Shown here one piece after another: positions 13,601 through 24,253 of a stretch of 64,000 nucleotides of DNA; within the stretch, counting starts at the first letter, position 1; each line of letters opens with the position of its first letter. Below the pieces are notes generated by a model that saw only the letters and a program-made list of their open reading frames with translations, was not told where the DNA came from and ran no database searches. The DNA comes from Sympetrum striolatum (lineage: Eukaryota > Arthropoda > Insecta > Odonata > Libellulidae), in NCBI GenBank assembly GCA_947579665.1, contig OX388343.1, positions 98,213,657 to 98,277,656 on the forward strand, given 5' to 3'. Both the position numbers and the translations under genes were made by a program.

Positions 13601-16600
13601 GGCACCTAGAGATACAGGTTAGATATAGTGTCATATAAATTATGTTCTTTTGTACTATTTAGTAATGTATATACAGTAGAGGAATAGTATTCCCTGGCCC
13701 AATGCTCATTCAGTGGATTATCATACTTATTTATTTCTTTCTTCACCTAATAATAAGTCACATATATGTTTTTGTTTACTTGATGAGTCCCCTACATCTA
13801 TTTCTCCAATTTGCTTCAACAAGATTGTCTTTCGAAATACCCCTTAACCATTTCCTCAGAAATGTTCTCAAACAGCTAATTAAATGCTGATTGACAGAAA
13901 GTGAGTTTATTAATAGAAGAGAGTATGTCAAGTGAATCTATAAGTATTTTATAAACAGAAATACCTGACATGTAGAACATTATGAAAATGCTATTATTGT
14001 TTGCAAAAAGCTATTGTTTTGTCTCTTACAATTAGCCACAAATGCAAATCTCCATCATTAACTAATAACAACAATCCCGCACAACAATATCCCTTATTTT
14101 TGTATAAATTTGAAATCATCTAACATGTAGTAAGGCTTCACTAGAGGATTTTTGAATACCCATCTACCTTATTATTTTAGTAACCAAATCACAATAATAA
14201 CTATTTAAAAACTTTTTGATATATTTTTATTATTAGTGGTTTGTTTGAAGTTGTAATGTACTGTGCTAATATTTCAAAAAACATTGCTTCACACCTCAAA
14301 ATGGAAAAGGTTTATCCTTATTTTACTTTCATTAAATAATGGTACATGTTTGTACATGAATATTTCAAAAATGCACTTAATTTCTTTAGAAAATGATCAA
14401 AATTAACATACTTCAAGTAATTATCAAATCTATACATATAATATAAAAATAATCTCTGGATATCAAATGAAATTGATGATTAGCTAAATTTAGCTACAAT
14501 GAAGGGATGGGGAAATATCACAACATAAGCTGATAGCAGTCAATCTTAAGCCACATTTCTACCATGTCTTCTTAGTGATAGGGAGGAGGGTAAAGAGAAA
14601 AGTTTCACACTAAGCAAAATAGTATCTTGAGCAGTAGCATTTTATCTAGTAATAAGGAGGTTCATGGGCAGGAAAAATGGGCATTATTTAAGATTTTGTT
14701 TCATAAAAAGTTAGTGTTATATTATTTAATATGTAAGTATTTTCTGTTATATTATGCTTCAACAAAGCTTTGCAATTTTTAACCAAAGAAAAACTTCAAA
14801 AATTTACCACAATATAATGGTTGTAAATTGACCATGCAGCTCCAGCAGCGTTCAATTGTTGGCAGCTTTTCACCAAAATAATAAATCATCTGAAATTTAA
14901 TTTTTATTTTATCTGTGAGTCCCTGGTGAAACTACACATCAGTTTGTATGTTCTGTAAACTACTCCACTGCATTTTGGAATGGCACATTTGCTTCTCGTA
15001 ACATGTTCTTAATTTCAAGGGAATAATTCATTTGGAAATACATAAATAGTTCCTTAAGGATGAACAGAGAATACACCATTTTAAAGAGTTATAGTAAATA
15101 GACATTTGCAGCACTAAACTATGCATCCGAATTTCCACACATACCTTATTTTTTCTCAGTAAATTTTAGCACACTGCCCCACAATGCAAATATAATTCAT
15201 CAAAGTTTAGGAAAAAGCACTATACATAAGTATTGCAATTACTTATACTTGCAATGCAAGAGAAATTACTGTTTTCCTTTCAAGCTGAAATTGATGTTAA
15301 AAGGATAGGGTTGATCTGAGATAACATTTCAAGGAATCTGAAATAAATTCCTGGCAAGGATTTCATGCACTTTGTTTCATTTATGACCTAAACTCAAAAC
15401 TTTTTAAAAGATTTGTGTTTTATAAAATTAATCTTATTTTTAAAACATCTTCCCTTTCACAGGAGAAGGTTTGGCAGGAGGTGAATGAGGTTTTTGGAGA
15501 TGAAAAGATATCCTCAATGCAAAAACTAGCTGAATTAAGATTACTAGATAGATGTATCAGGGAATCACTTCGTCTCTATCCTAGTGTACCTGTGATTGCA
15601 CGCAAACTTAGGGAGGACATCAAGTTAGGTAATGTAATTTAAAATATGTTAATCACATTAATGTTGTAACTGTGTTGATGGCAACATACTGATGGTGATG
15701 GAGAGAAACTGATGAAAATATCAGTGTAATGACCAATTCTATGATTATAATACTTTATTTTTGATGGAGTCCATACAATTTCTTTTGTTATATCAGTATA
15801 TGTTGGTTACGAAACAGAAGAAGCAGCTAATTAGATATAATTAAAAGTAAAATTACCAATACAATAATAAAATGTATTTAATTATCTTTCAAATTTTCAG
15901 CTAGGAATTAATCTGTTTTACTCTTCTCCTACTATTCTTCAGCATGTTAAAATGGCTTTGGCAAATGTAATAAATTCTTCTATATTTTATGTTTCATTGA
16001 TCTTCTTAATCCATTTATTTATTTCCGTTTCAGGAGAATACATTGCTCCTGCTGGATCAGAAGTTTTCATTCATTTGGTCTTGGCTCACCGTGATCCTGA
16101 AATATTTCCTGAACCTGATAAATTTGATCCAGATAACTTTTTACCAGAGAATTGTGAGAGGAGGCCACCTTTTGCCTTTGTTCCATTCAGTGCAGGATCA
16201 AGGAATTGTATTGGTGAGTTAAAATACACAAATAGTTTAATATATACTTCAGAATTATATGTGAAATCGTCATGAAAATCACATGAAACAATATACTTAA
16301 AAAGTACAGAGAGAAATAAATATGGACCATTAAAAATACTTGTTGAATATTAGGAATACCTAACTCAAAAATATCATTAATCAGACGATAATATTAATTA
16401 TCACGACAATTTATATTATTATAAAATATTATAAAACTAGATATTTTAAATACAAGTAAAATTTTCCAAATGTTTTAACAAATTGCAATTGCTTGAATAA
16501 TAAATAATAGCATTCATATTATATATTCATTTTAAAGTATATTGCTAACTAATCTATTTATCATTTATAATTAATCTAAAGTGTCACAGCAAAACGTCAT

Positions 16601-16797
16601 TTAGGAGAGGAGATAATTTTAATCCTCTCTTTTTCACAGGGCAAAAGTTTGCTTTACAAGAAATGAAGACTGTTATGGCCACAATATTAAGGAATTACCG
16701 ATTAGAGTCAGTTGATGCTCCTGAAAATTTGACTGTTATTCCTGAACTTGTCCTTCGTTCCAAGAAAGGAATCAATGTTATTCTTCATCCAAGATAA
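4504..16797 (+). CDS. CYP4C-like: cytochrome P450, CYP4 family (CYP4C-like), 11 exons, complete
   Basis: A haem-thiolate monooxygenase, predicted to be anchored in the ER membrane. CYP4 enzymes typically omega-hydroxylate fatty acids or act on hydrocarbons, hormones or xenobiotics; the substrate here is unknown. Exons: 4504-4672, 9541-9650, 10174-10264, 10478-10666, 12126-12204, 12398-12524, 12611-12665, 13397-13617, 15463-15628, 16034-16213, 16640-16797. Together they make 1545 nt, or 514 aa plus TAA, the usual CYP4 length. All introns are GT-AG and all phases join without a break. Landmarks: N-terminal hydrophobic anchor (residues 2-19), proline hinge LPGPDPIP (35-42), [16 protein letters not shown], the CYP4 signature [13 protein letters not shown] (317-329), K-helix ESLR (381-384), and haem loop [11 protein letters not shown] (453-463) with Cys461 as the thiolate ligand. 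E324 is the position that carries the covalent haem bond in many CYP4 enzymes. Ser458 replaces the usual Pro of the haem loop. The start of exon 8 could be 13397 or 13409; both keep frame. Confidence 0.95.
4958..5031. repeat. 74-nt near-perfect hairpin in intron 1
   Basis: Two 37-nt halves meet at 4994/4995 with essentially no loop and a single A/G mismatch. The left half begins CAAAAAATGAGAAAACTTAG and the right half ends with its reverse complement. See the finding for interpretation. Confidence 0.85.
5032..8611. other. intron 1 of CYP4 gene 1, mostly featureless
   Basis: AT-rich intron sequence. A short palindrome ACGAGTCAC-T-GTGACTCGT sits near 7111-7130 and contains AP-1-like GAGTCA/TGACTC cores. 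I see no other gene or RNA. Confidence 0.4.
8612..9309 (+). repeat. modular dispersed repeat, copy 2 (two ~178-bp modules)
   Basis: Same family as 1205-2060: AAAAAATCTGATGTGG at the start, two modules (phrase near 8716 and 8894), and the tail ACTTTCTCTATGCTACG...GGGAGAAAGTA. It lies inside intron 1, in the sense direction of the P450 gene. Confidence 0.75.
9541..9650 (+). CDS. CYP4C-like: CYP4 gene 1, exon 2
   Basis: The acceptor CCTTTGGCAG|GAG and donor GAG|GTAAGA bound 110 nt that complete codon 57 and run to residue 93 (phase 0). The peptide includes [11 protein letters not shown], the conserved A-helix/beta-1 region of CYP4 (Y-G/R-P-x-F-R-x-W-L-G-P). Confidence 0.92.
10174..10264 (+). 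CDS. CYP4C-like: CYP4 gene 1, exon 3
   Basis: 91 nt between TTTTTACTTCCAG and ACAG|GTTAAT. It ends with [11 protein letters not shown], matching the CYP4 WLGxGLLxSxG block, and leaves phase 1 into exon 4. Confidence 0.92.
10478..10666 (+). CDS. CYP4C-like: CYP4 gene 1, exon 4 (C-helix)
   Basis: 189 nt encoding [16 protein letters not shown], the C-helix block whose W and R contact the haem propionates. It ends in [10 protein letters not shown], which continues into ETAMG across intron 4. The acceptor TTATTTTAAG is slightly unusual; the donor is GTATGT. Confidence 0.93.
11781..11862 (-). mobile_element. tRNA-derived SINE fragment in intron 4
   Basis: On the minus strand an A-box-like GATAACTAAGTGGGTAGTGC is followed by CCTGGGTTCAATTCCCAG, a B box inside a TpsiC-like stem-loop. 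The same arrangement (TTTGGTxxAAGTGGTCC...GGTTCRATTCCCAG) occurs in the SINE at 49.2 kb, so both probably belong to one family. Antisense to the host gene. Confidence 0.6.
12126..12204 (+). CDS. CYP4C-like: CYP4 gene 1, exon 5
   Basis: 79 nt. It completes CETAMGTKM, the conserved CYP4 ETAMG block, and ends phase 2 (AG|GTACAT). The acceptor TTTTTTCTTGTAAAG has a strong pyrimidine tract. Confidence 0.92.
12398..12524 (+). CDS. CYP4C-like: CYP4 gene 1, exon 6
   Basis: 127 nt from CCTATTTTCAG to AAG|GTATGT. It encodes the F-G region ([20 protein letters not shown]), part of the substrate channel and variable among CYP4s. Ends phase 0 at residue 255. Confidence 0.92.
12611..12665 (+). CDS. CYP4C-like: CYP4 gene 1, exon 7
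   Basis: A short 55-nt exon after TATTTTTTAG, encoding [18 protein letters not shown] and ending phase 1 (ATG|GTAAGT). It lies in the basic linker before the CYP4 H-helix. Confidence 0.88.
13397..13617 (+). CDS. CYP4C-like: CYP4 gene 1, exon 8 (I-helix and CYP4 signature)
   Basis: 221 nt. It contains [13 protein letters not shown] and then [13 protein letters not shown], the 13-residue CYP4 signature with the oxygen-activating Thr and the Glu used for covalent haem attachment. It ends at HLEIQ|GTTAGA (phase 0). The acceptor TTTGATTTCATTAG is preferred; AG at 13407-13408 is an in-frame alternative that would drop four residues. Confidence 0.93.
13618..15462. other. intron 8 of CYP4 gene 1
   Basis: 1.85 kb of AT-rich intron; no embedded gene, SINE or strong repeat recognised. 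Confidence 0.5.
15463..15628 (+). CDS. CYP4C-like: CYP4 gene 1, exon 9 (K-helix)
   Basis: 166 nt after TTCCCTTTCACAG. It contains the ExxR motif as ESLR in the context [20 protein letters not shown], typical of CYP4. The donor is TTAG|GTAATG, phase 1. Confidence 0.94.
16034..16213 (+). CDS. CYP4C-like: CYP4 gene 1, exon 10 (PERF and haem loop)
   Basis: 180 nt after ATTTCCGTTTCAG. It contains [18 protein letters not shown] (the PERF-like stretch) and [13 protein letters not shown], the haem-thiolate loop. The intron splits the final Gly codon after the Cys ligand (ATTG|GTGAGT), a position often used in CYP4 genes. Confidence 0.94.
16640..16797 (+). CDS. CYP4C-like: CYP4 gene 1, exon 11 (C-terminus)
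   Basis: 158 nt after CTCTTTTTCACAG. It starts [20 protein letters not shown], the L-helix following the haem loop, and ends VILHPR-stop. Two TAA codons stand in tandem (16795-16800). Confidence 0.94.
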
Positions 16798-17699
16798 TAA
16801 TGCTGTAGCTTCATAAATGAATCAACCTTTACTCATCACATTTTCTCAATCAGTTTTGTAAAATTTATTTGAAAATTTCTCTGTGTGTCATTGATTCCCC
16901 ATTTCTTCAATTAGCTAAAGAAATATAAAGCTATTCCTTAAGGTGAAGTGTTCTGAAGTAAAAATGTCATTTATGGTGGAAAAGCAATTGTTTAGAGATA
17001 CTTTTGAAAAATTTGATAGTCCAAGCAAAGATTTCTATGGCAATAAAATCTAGTTAGCAAGTTAAGGAAAATCTTTCAAATTCAAAGCTATAAGACAACA
17101 TAGGGGTAAATTTTGAAAAAAAAAAATCAATTTTAATACATCAGATCAACTTTTTTTCACATTCACTCCATTTCTATAGTTATCATTAATGTAAATATTT
17201 ATTATTATGGGTTATTAAAGTTTATTTTCATTTTATTATTATCATCTGCATTTTCATCAATGTAATTCCTTAAGTCATGAATAAAATTTATTTTACTTTT
17301 ATAACATTTTTTATTATAAAATCATCAATCCTCAAAATTTATTTTGCTAAAAATGACAATTATAGAGTATATTAAATTTTGTTTTCTAATCTTGAAGTTA
17401 TTTTATTATTCTAACCTTGCATTAACAATTTTAATCCCCCTTCCATTTTAGTAACGAATAATATAACCAACTCCACACACTGGAAACAAAATTCATTTAT
17501 ATCAATATTATAAAAATAAAACGATAGAAATTTAACATAACTTTTAACATCTGGGATGCTGAAAAGGTGCAAAATGACCTTGCTTATCGGGGCACCTTTT
17601 AAAATTATTGCTAAACAATTTCAATTTATTTTTCTTATATTGATTTGATAAATCACAGTTTAATTTCTTTTCCATTACATATTATAAAAGATTAGCCTA
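16798..17699 (+). other. 3' UTR and flank of CYP4 gene 1
   Basis: Candidate polyadenylation signals AATAAA at about 17042-17047 and 17280-17285. No other feature recognised. Confidence 0.45.
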
Positions 17700-18770
17700 T
17701 TTGTAAGGTATTCAGTCAGAAGATAGGTAGAAACCTAACTCACTCTAAAACAAGTTATCAAGAGCTATGAGGGACTTACTAGGCAAAGGGAGGTTTGAGG
17801 TAGTTAACCCTTGCTTTCCTCACAAAGATATAATTTATATTTTATTTATAATTTGTCCAATATTTCCAAGTACATGGAAGTGGGATAACTGAATAAGTAA
17901 CATTTTTCTTAGCATTCTATAAGAATAGACCTTATTCAGTGTCATTATTCAGCATCACTAATATCTCAATAGCTTTCTTGTCCTCACAGCCATCAACTAC
18001 ACTGCAAAAAAAGTGGATTAAAGATACATTTGTGCCTATCCTGTACCAAAAGATAAATGAAAAATTCTATTCATCAAGGTACAGCATCAGAAAATAAAGA
18101 TTAGGAAGAATCTATAAAAATGTATATAACTATTCTTGGCTGGCCTCTTGTTGAAATTTTAATTTCTAATTAATGATTCACAGCCATTGATCTACACAAA
18201 GAAGTTCTAATGGCATCGTATTAGCATTTGTTTAGTCTTTGAAATGAATTACTAACTTCTTTTGATAATTACTCCAATTGATTCAAAACTATTCCTTTGA
18301 GTGTTACTTAAAAATTAAAACTTTCTCTTATTAGCAAAAACAGCGTCTGTCTTTTAAGTATTCAGCACAAAGGCTGGTTGATGCCTCACCCCCTCTGACA
18401 TAAACAACTAAGATCTTGCAGAGAAGAATGAGGTTTACTAGGCAGGATGAGGAGTGAGGTTCCTCACTGAGCCTGAATGGCATAAGAGGAACATTTCCAT
18501 GCAAATGAAGCACAAAGACTACAAGTAACACTCTTCTTGGCATACCATAAGTAGAGACATTGATTAGTGCAATCATTCTCTCATACCTCAGTAGCTTTCA
18601 TTTCATAACAACCATAATCAAGACTGGGACAAAAGAAAATGAAAGATGTAATCAATATGTCCTAGCCGTACTTCGTGGAACGACATCTTAAGTTGAAAGA
18701 TACATTTTTCTCTATCCTGTACTGAATGACAAATGAAAATATTCTTTTCATCAGAAAATGGCAGCTGAAA
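17700..18770. repeat. diverged direct repeat pair (~400 bp each)
   Basis: Copy A (about 17700-18095) and copy B (about 18345-18770) share an ordered set of words: AAGTATTCAG/AAGGTATTCAG, TTACTAGGCA, a CATAAGTAGAGAC/TATAAGAATAGAC block, TCAATAGCTTTC/TCAGTAGCTTTC, and AAAGATACATTTxTxxCTATCCTGTAC. Copy B carries an extra ~55 bp near 18640-18690. No conserved reading frame links the copies. Confidence 0.65.
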
Positions 18771-19861
18771 TCAGTAAGTAATCGATACAATAACTTAAAA
18801 CAGTATATAGAGCAAAAAGTCTAGCCTGAGTTAGAAATGTTATATTATGAATTCTTTGTGGGTATTCTAACGCTAAATAATATACTCTGATTATGTAACA
18901 GATTATGAGTTATTTGCAATAAGTTTTCCAGCAAACTTAAATTCATAGAAAATGTAATTTAAAACTTGATATTCTTCAACTCAAAGTTAGAACCCAGTAA
19001 AAATATAGAAGTAGAAAATCAATATGCTTGAGTGTATTCGTAACCAAATATTCAGCCATATATTCTTTAGAAGGAAACATAAGCTAGCAACTTGGTATTT
19101 CGAAAAGATTTTTTCCCATACCTGGGCATACTCACTTTTAATATATGCTACAACAACAATAAAAGAGATTGATCACAAATAGTCTTTATTTATTACACAA
19201 GATACCTGCACATTGACTCTAGCCTTTGTTATCCTTGGCTTCTAAAGAATGATACATAAATCCAACAGAAGAATAATGAGAGGAAAATTACACATGCTCC
19301 TATTTTGGCAAGAAAATAGTTAACATAATGTGATCAGATTTATATAGCAATAAACCAGAATTATTCCTGTATATTATTACCTATAATTCTAATATTTTTC
19401 AGCCTCTTTCTACATGCAGTGGCAAAATACATCTACATTGGATAAATCTATTATGGGCTAAAGCATACAAAAATATGTTACAAGGGTACCTCTTTCTTCC
19501 ACTATTTTTCTGACAAAAATGTAATATCCAGCAAGAGTACTCACATGGACATTACAGGTATAATTTTTTTTCCAAACTAAATATCATCTTCTGTGAGAAT
19601 TTTTTTTGAAAGCGAATACTTCTTGGATAAGGAGATTGTAAAGGTGTGGATACTAAGAAAAAAGCTCAGTGTTTTCTCTTATCAACTTAGGCTTTCTTTC
19701 CTATTATAAGTTAACAACAAAAAGTCCCACTTTCACCCACACTACACACCTATTCATTTCCGCATGCACACTAGATCAGACTCTTGTATGTACAATGAGT
19801 ATAATATTAAATGAACAGCATAAACACAACAGATATAACGTTTTTGATGAAAACTGACATT
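18771..19861. other. intergenic, nothing recognised
   Basis: AT-rich sequence with no gene or repeat that I can support. Confidence 0.4.
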
Positions 19862-20040
19862 CGTGCCTCCATATCTTACTTACATGCCTCTGTAGGGGGC
19901 AGTGATGCCTCCTATGACACCAGAAAATGAGGTATATTCATTGAAATTAAGCTCTTTTGTAGCTGCTTCCATCTTTGTCTATTCCTTTACCTGGTTGCTC
20001 ATAGGAGTAGCAAAGAATTGCAGCTGCGCACCTATTTATA
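19862..20040 (+). repeat. dispersed repeat family Y
   Basis: Shares ATGCCTCTGTAGGGGGCAG, the GTCTATTCCTTTACCTGG region and the end phrase CGCACCTATTTAT with 57612-57745 (+) and 58136-58350 (-). Non-coding. Confidence 0.55.
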
Positions 20041-20278
20041 CCGGGACACTTTGGTGCTGGACACTTAGCCACGGTTATGACCAAAAACAACTTCGTTGTT
20101 CGTTAAGTTATTAGTGAATAATATGTAACTTGTGATTAGCGTAAGATATAGAATTCGTTAATGGAATTTAAATCAGAGGTATATTGTTTTATGTTTAAGA
20201 TGTTGTAAAGTTATGTAAATAGTATACAGTCTTAGTTGTATTTATTCAAAAACAATTTTGTATTTCGTTAAATTCTAA
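20030..20278 (+). repeat. dispersed repeat family Z, interrupted by the Harbinger element
   Basis: Its reverse complement is present at 60760-61035, including GGTTATGACCAAAAACAAC, TTGTGATTAGCGTAAG and ACAATTTTGTATTTCGTTA. The repeat resumes after the transposon at 24656 (TAAGTATATTATGCCTAAC), so the 60.8-kb copy is an unoccupied version of this site. Confidence 0.85.
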
Positions 20279-20723
20279 GGCCCGAGTGCACCAATCTCGG
20301 TTAAATCCACCGTTAGCTGACTGCGGTTAAATATTAACGGCGGTCAATTTAAATTTTTAGTGCACCAACAGTAACCGAGGTTTTCGAAACCGCAGTTAGC
20401 TGACGGTCGATTAACGTCCCTGTGAATACGTTGAGTACATAGAGTAAGGATGGGGTAGAGCGCGTGTTGCGTTCTGCGCATGTTACAGGATTGAACGTAG
20501 GAGACCACGTGACTTTGGTCCACTTTCGGAAATCTCGCCGGTAAGTTAAGTGAGAAATTCGTGTACTCAAGTTGGTTTTTTAAGTATTTATGTCCTTTAC
20601 GGACAGCTGATGCTCTGAATTCGAGTTTATTTAGATGCTCTATAGTCTGGCTAATGTAACTCAATATTTATTTTCGGTATCTGGATGAAAATTAACCGTA
20701 AAAGATTAAAGGACTTGGGAATC

Positions 20724-21464
20724 ATGGTTTTGAAATGCTGCGCATGGAACTGCAAGGAAAAGTACGTTAAAGAAATCACTTTTAACTCGTAAGTTTTGTG
20801 TTTATGGTGATTTTAATACTTATTTAGAATTGTTTTCTTAAGTAGTAAGTAGCTTAAGTAGCTTGCAAATAGGCGATTGCGGCTATTACTGCAGAGTATT
20901 CCATGTGACAAAAATGGAATATAGCAGTTTTTACGGTTTATTCTTGTTTGTCGATGATTATAACAAGATAAACTTTGTTTTTCCGTTTAGGAATATTATT
21001 CCCTTCGGTGCATATTCAATATTATTGCTTGAATCGAGTTCATTGGAGCGCTCGAGTATATTAAAGTGTCGCAGGCTTTTCTCGTTATTTATAATTATTA
21101 ATATTGACTTTATAGCTTCCCAGTAGATGATGAAAGGAGAAAACTATGGATTCTCAGCTTGAGGAGAAAGGATTTTGTGCCCTCTAAACACTCTAAAATC
21201 TGGAAAATGGAAAACTTTCCTGGAACCCTACATAACGTTATTTTGCATATAATTATTTTAATTTACATAAATAACTTGCCAAAAATTCTTATATCAAACA
21301 TCCCTTTATTTGCTGCCAATTGTAATATTTGTCAAGCAATTAGAAACCTTGGAGATTACACCGCATTAACCTTACAAGTTAACCTTACAAAATTGCACGT
21401 AAGTCTTCTTAAAAGTAAATTACAATGCAATGCTAGGAAATATAAACTAATGAACTTCAACTGA
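20724..21464 (+). pseudogene. THAP-domain zinc-finger gene relic, two exons
   Basis: Exon 1 (20724-20788) starts MVLKCCAWNCKEKYVKEITF. A GT-AG intron (20789-21115) joins in phase to exon 2, which begins FPVDDERRKLW, ILSLRRKDFVPSKHSKI. THAP domains are C2CH zinc fingers (C-x2-4-C, W, FP, then C-x2-H), and every landmark up to the SK(H)SKI block is present. The second Cys-x2-His pair (normally ICSxHF) is replaced by IWKMENF, so zinc binding should be lost, and the rest of the frame to 21464 is unrelated. THAP domains are common DNA-binding modules of transposases; here it sits inside the Harbinger element. Confidence 0.8.
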
Positions 21465-21682
21465 AATAAATTTAAATTCAATTACAACATGTAGTTATGT
21501 GAAGTATCACGTAGCAGAGAAATGGACTCCTTTACATGTCTTGCTTTAGAAGCATCTGTGAAAAAGATCTCGGATGGAGAGATGGCCTGTTGCGTAAAAT
21601 TAAACTTTCTGAATCTTTGTCTTACACTTACCTTCTGTAAACAAAGCTGTATTGTTTTAAAAATATGTATTACTAAGAAATG

Positions 21683-21795
21683 AAACCTGAGGGTGGCGTT
21701 AGCCGAAACCGCTCGTTTTTAATAAATAACACAGTGTGAAAATTACGAAGTGCCTTATTTATTTCTTATTATGGCTTTCCACGAAGTCCGGCCTA
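21683..21795 (+). mobile_element. Penelope-like element 3' remnant with hammerhead-like core
   Basis: CCTGAGGGTGGCGTTAGCCGAAACCG at 21684-21709 has the order CUGA...short stem-loop (GGC-GTTA-GCC)...GAAAC found in the hammerhead motifs of Penelope-like elements, here with CUGAGGG in place of CUGANGA. It is followed by ATGGCTTTCCACGAAGTC, comparable to ATGGATTTCCAC after the similar motif at 33.1 kb. Nested in the Harbinger copy. Confidence 0.5.
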
Positions 21796-23088
21796 ATACC
21801 ATAGAATTTAATATGTATTAATTTATAATTTATATCTAAATAATGATACTTAAATATGAATGAATTCTAAATGTGAGAAGTTGTCAGTGATGTGGCAGGA
21901 GGATGTTTCCTAAAACTTTGTTAAAGAAGTGATTATTAAATATTATCAGAAAAATCCCACTGTAATTTCATTCCATTCTAAATCGTTTCCTTTATTTGGA
22001 GCTATACCTATACCAGTAGTTGATTCAACCGGAGGCATATCAAGGTACAGTTTCCAATTTATTCAATTTACAAATATTCGCAAAAATCGACGAACCTGTC
22101 TCGTTTTGAAGACTCGTAACTTTAGAATGGAGGAAGTTAAGTAAATTGTTCTTTCATTCGTTGAAATAAATTGAGTGCGTTTCTATTAAATTATTCATGA
22201 AAGTTCCACATTGTTTAAATATGAAAGAAAATGTTAACTGTGATATTCGACCACTTAAACCCAAGTTTGCCTTAGTTTTAAACGTTACTCTAGCTATATG
22301 TGTAATTTAAACTTAACAACACTTAAACGTCATTTTTTCCAGAAATGTTCAAAAAAATCAACGAAAACTGGGAATTTATTCGAAACTTTCAGTTTTTTTG
22401 CTCTCTTCCTTTTCTTGCTTGATCTTGCTTTTCATCCGAGTAAACCTAGTCGAAATGATTCTCTTTTTTAAGAACTCGACGAGAAGTATCTTAATATTCC
22501 ACTTAAACGTAATTTTCTCCGGATATGTTCGAAAAACTCAACGATAACTGGGAATTTATTTGAAATTTTGTTATTTTGTATTTATCTTGCTTGTTACTCG
22601 AGTAAACCTTGATGAGTTGATACTCGTTCCGAAGAACTCAACGAGAGGTATCTAAATATTCTTAAACAATGATAAATATATACCCGACGTTGATTATTAT
22701 ACTAAGAAAACTTTAAGCGGAAACTCTACTATCTATTAAAATAATATACGCATTAACTACGTAGTTCAGAGTTACTTAAAAACTCGATTTTTCAAGATGA
22801 AACTCCACAGCGTATTTGAATTGCCGCTAGAAAACGGAAAAGTCACGTGGTTTAATGCTGTAACATCGGCTCGGCTACTGCGCAGCCTGTCCAGCACTCT
22901 ACCCCATCCTTACTCTATGGTTGAGTACCGCTTATTGCTCGCCTAAACGTGTATCGCAATTCATTTGTCTTTGTTGTTGATATATTGGACGACTAGTAAA
23001 TAATGATATAAGTGGACTTACAAGTGTGTACACTTTGTCAGTGGAACAAATAGTAAAGAATCGCTATAAGAGATTGACGTAAACGATA

Positions 23089-23178
23089 AAAAAAAGGCAG
23101 AGAACCCCTAATTTTAATAAATATGAAGCTGAACTTCTGATCGATTTGGCTATAAGACGAAAAGACATCATTCAATGT
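23089..23178 (+). pseudogene. Myb/SANT-like DNA-binding exon of the Harbinger element
   Basis: The frame reads KRQRTPNFNKYEAELLIDLA then IRRKDIIQC. This matches the start of Myb/SANT-like domains (PF13873 type: kRxRxxNFtxxEkxxLxxLVxxyxxiIE) that Harbinger transposons encode as their accessory protein. The domain is cut off after about 32 residues. Confidence 0.6.
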
Positions 23179-24076
23179 GTATTTATATATTATTATATTG
23201 TGTATTATAGTTTTAGTCATTAGTACAATGTTATTTCAGTAATCTTCTATATTCGCAAGTATTATAAAGAGAAATTATTCGTTACAGCAATTATAGTGTG
23301 CAGTTGAAACACTCATAACTTAATTTTCTCACTAATTTTAATCTTATCCAAATAACTTCTTTAGGTTGCTTAAATTTTAAAATAACATGAGTGAATTTAT
23401 ATGGTCCTTAAGGTGTTGTTAAAAGTGTCAGATGTTACGAAATAGATGTGTGTTAAAATAATTTTGTTTGAGATGCTTTGTGAAATTATGTGATAGATAT
23501 TTAAGGTTGGTAGCTGGGCGTATTTTGATGTTGTTTGGTTGAGAGCGTTGAGAGGGCGCGGTCGCCTTGAGGGACTGATAAGGACGTGTGTAGGGAGTGC
23601 CGACGGAGGTAATATATCCATCATCATACATCGGGGTTTTTCCTTAACATAAACTCATAATAATCTAAATAGACGCTACTTGACAAAAAGATCACATGGC
23701 CAATTGAAAACATGCTATGAGAACATGAAAAGAAAGACTAGCAGGTGAGAAGATGGAAATGTATAAGACTGTATAAGAGGAAGGCAATCAAATGAAAAAA
23801 GAATTAGAATTAACGAAAAGGTAGAATTTATTTTGGGTCCTAATGTTAGACCCTTTGATTCGGATTTTATCGTAGTAATGGTTAGCATATTAATATTCAT
23901 ACCAGTTACCTAAATAAAATGAAAAAAATAATCAAATCTAGTTACTTTTTTAGATCAGTAGCATATAATCATTCTACCAAAACATATATCAAATTCATAA
24001 GAGGTAGGGTTACAGGTAACATAAGTTTACACCTTGTATAAATCATGAGTAAACTACTAATATTCAATGTTTATAG

Positions 24077-24253
24077 GATGTGTTGGAGAATTCACATACA
24101 GCACAAAATGAATCAGTATCATTTACTGAGACTCCTATAGTAGAAATTCACGAAGTGGAAAGCAGTAGTTCGGTGTATTCCGAAAGAATCTCCTATCAGC
24201 ATGTGAAACGCACCTGTGGCGTAAAATTTCAACGTAGTCAAAATTTAACTTAA
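24077..24253 (+). pseudogene. possible last exon of the Harbinger accessory protein
   Basis: After the acceptor-like CAATGTTTATAG, an open frame of 58 codons runs to TAA, acidic and Ser/Thr-rich (SVSFTETPIVEIHEVESSSS). This composition is common in the middle of Myb/SANT accessory proteins. It overlaps the antisense transposase frame at its 3' side. The assignment rests on position and composition. Confidence 0.35.
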
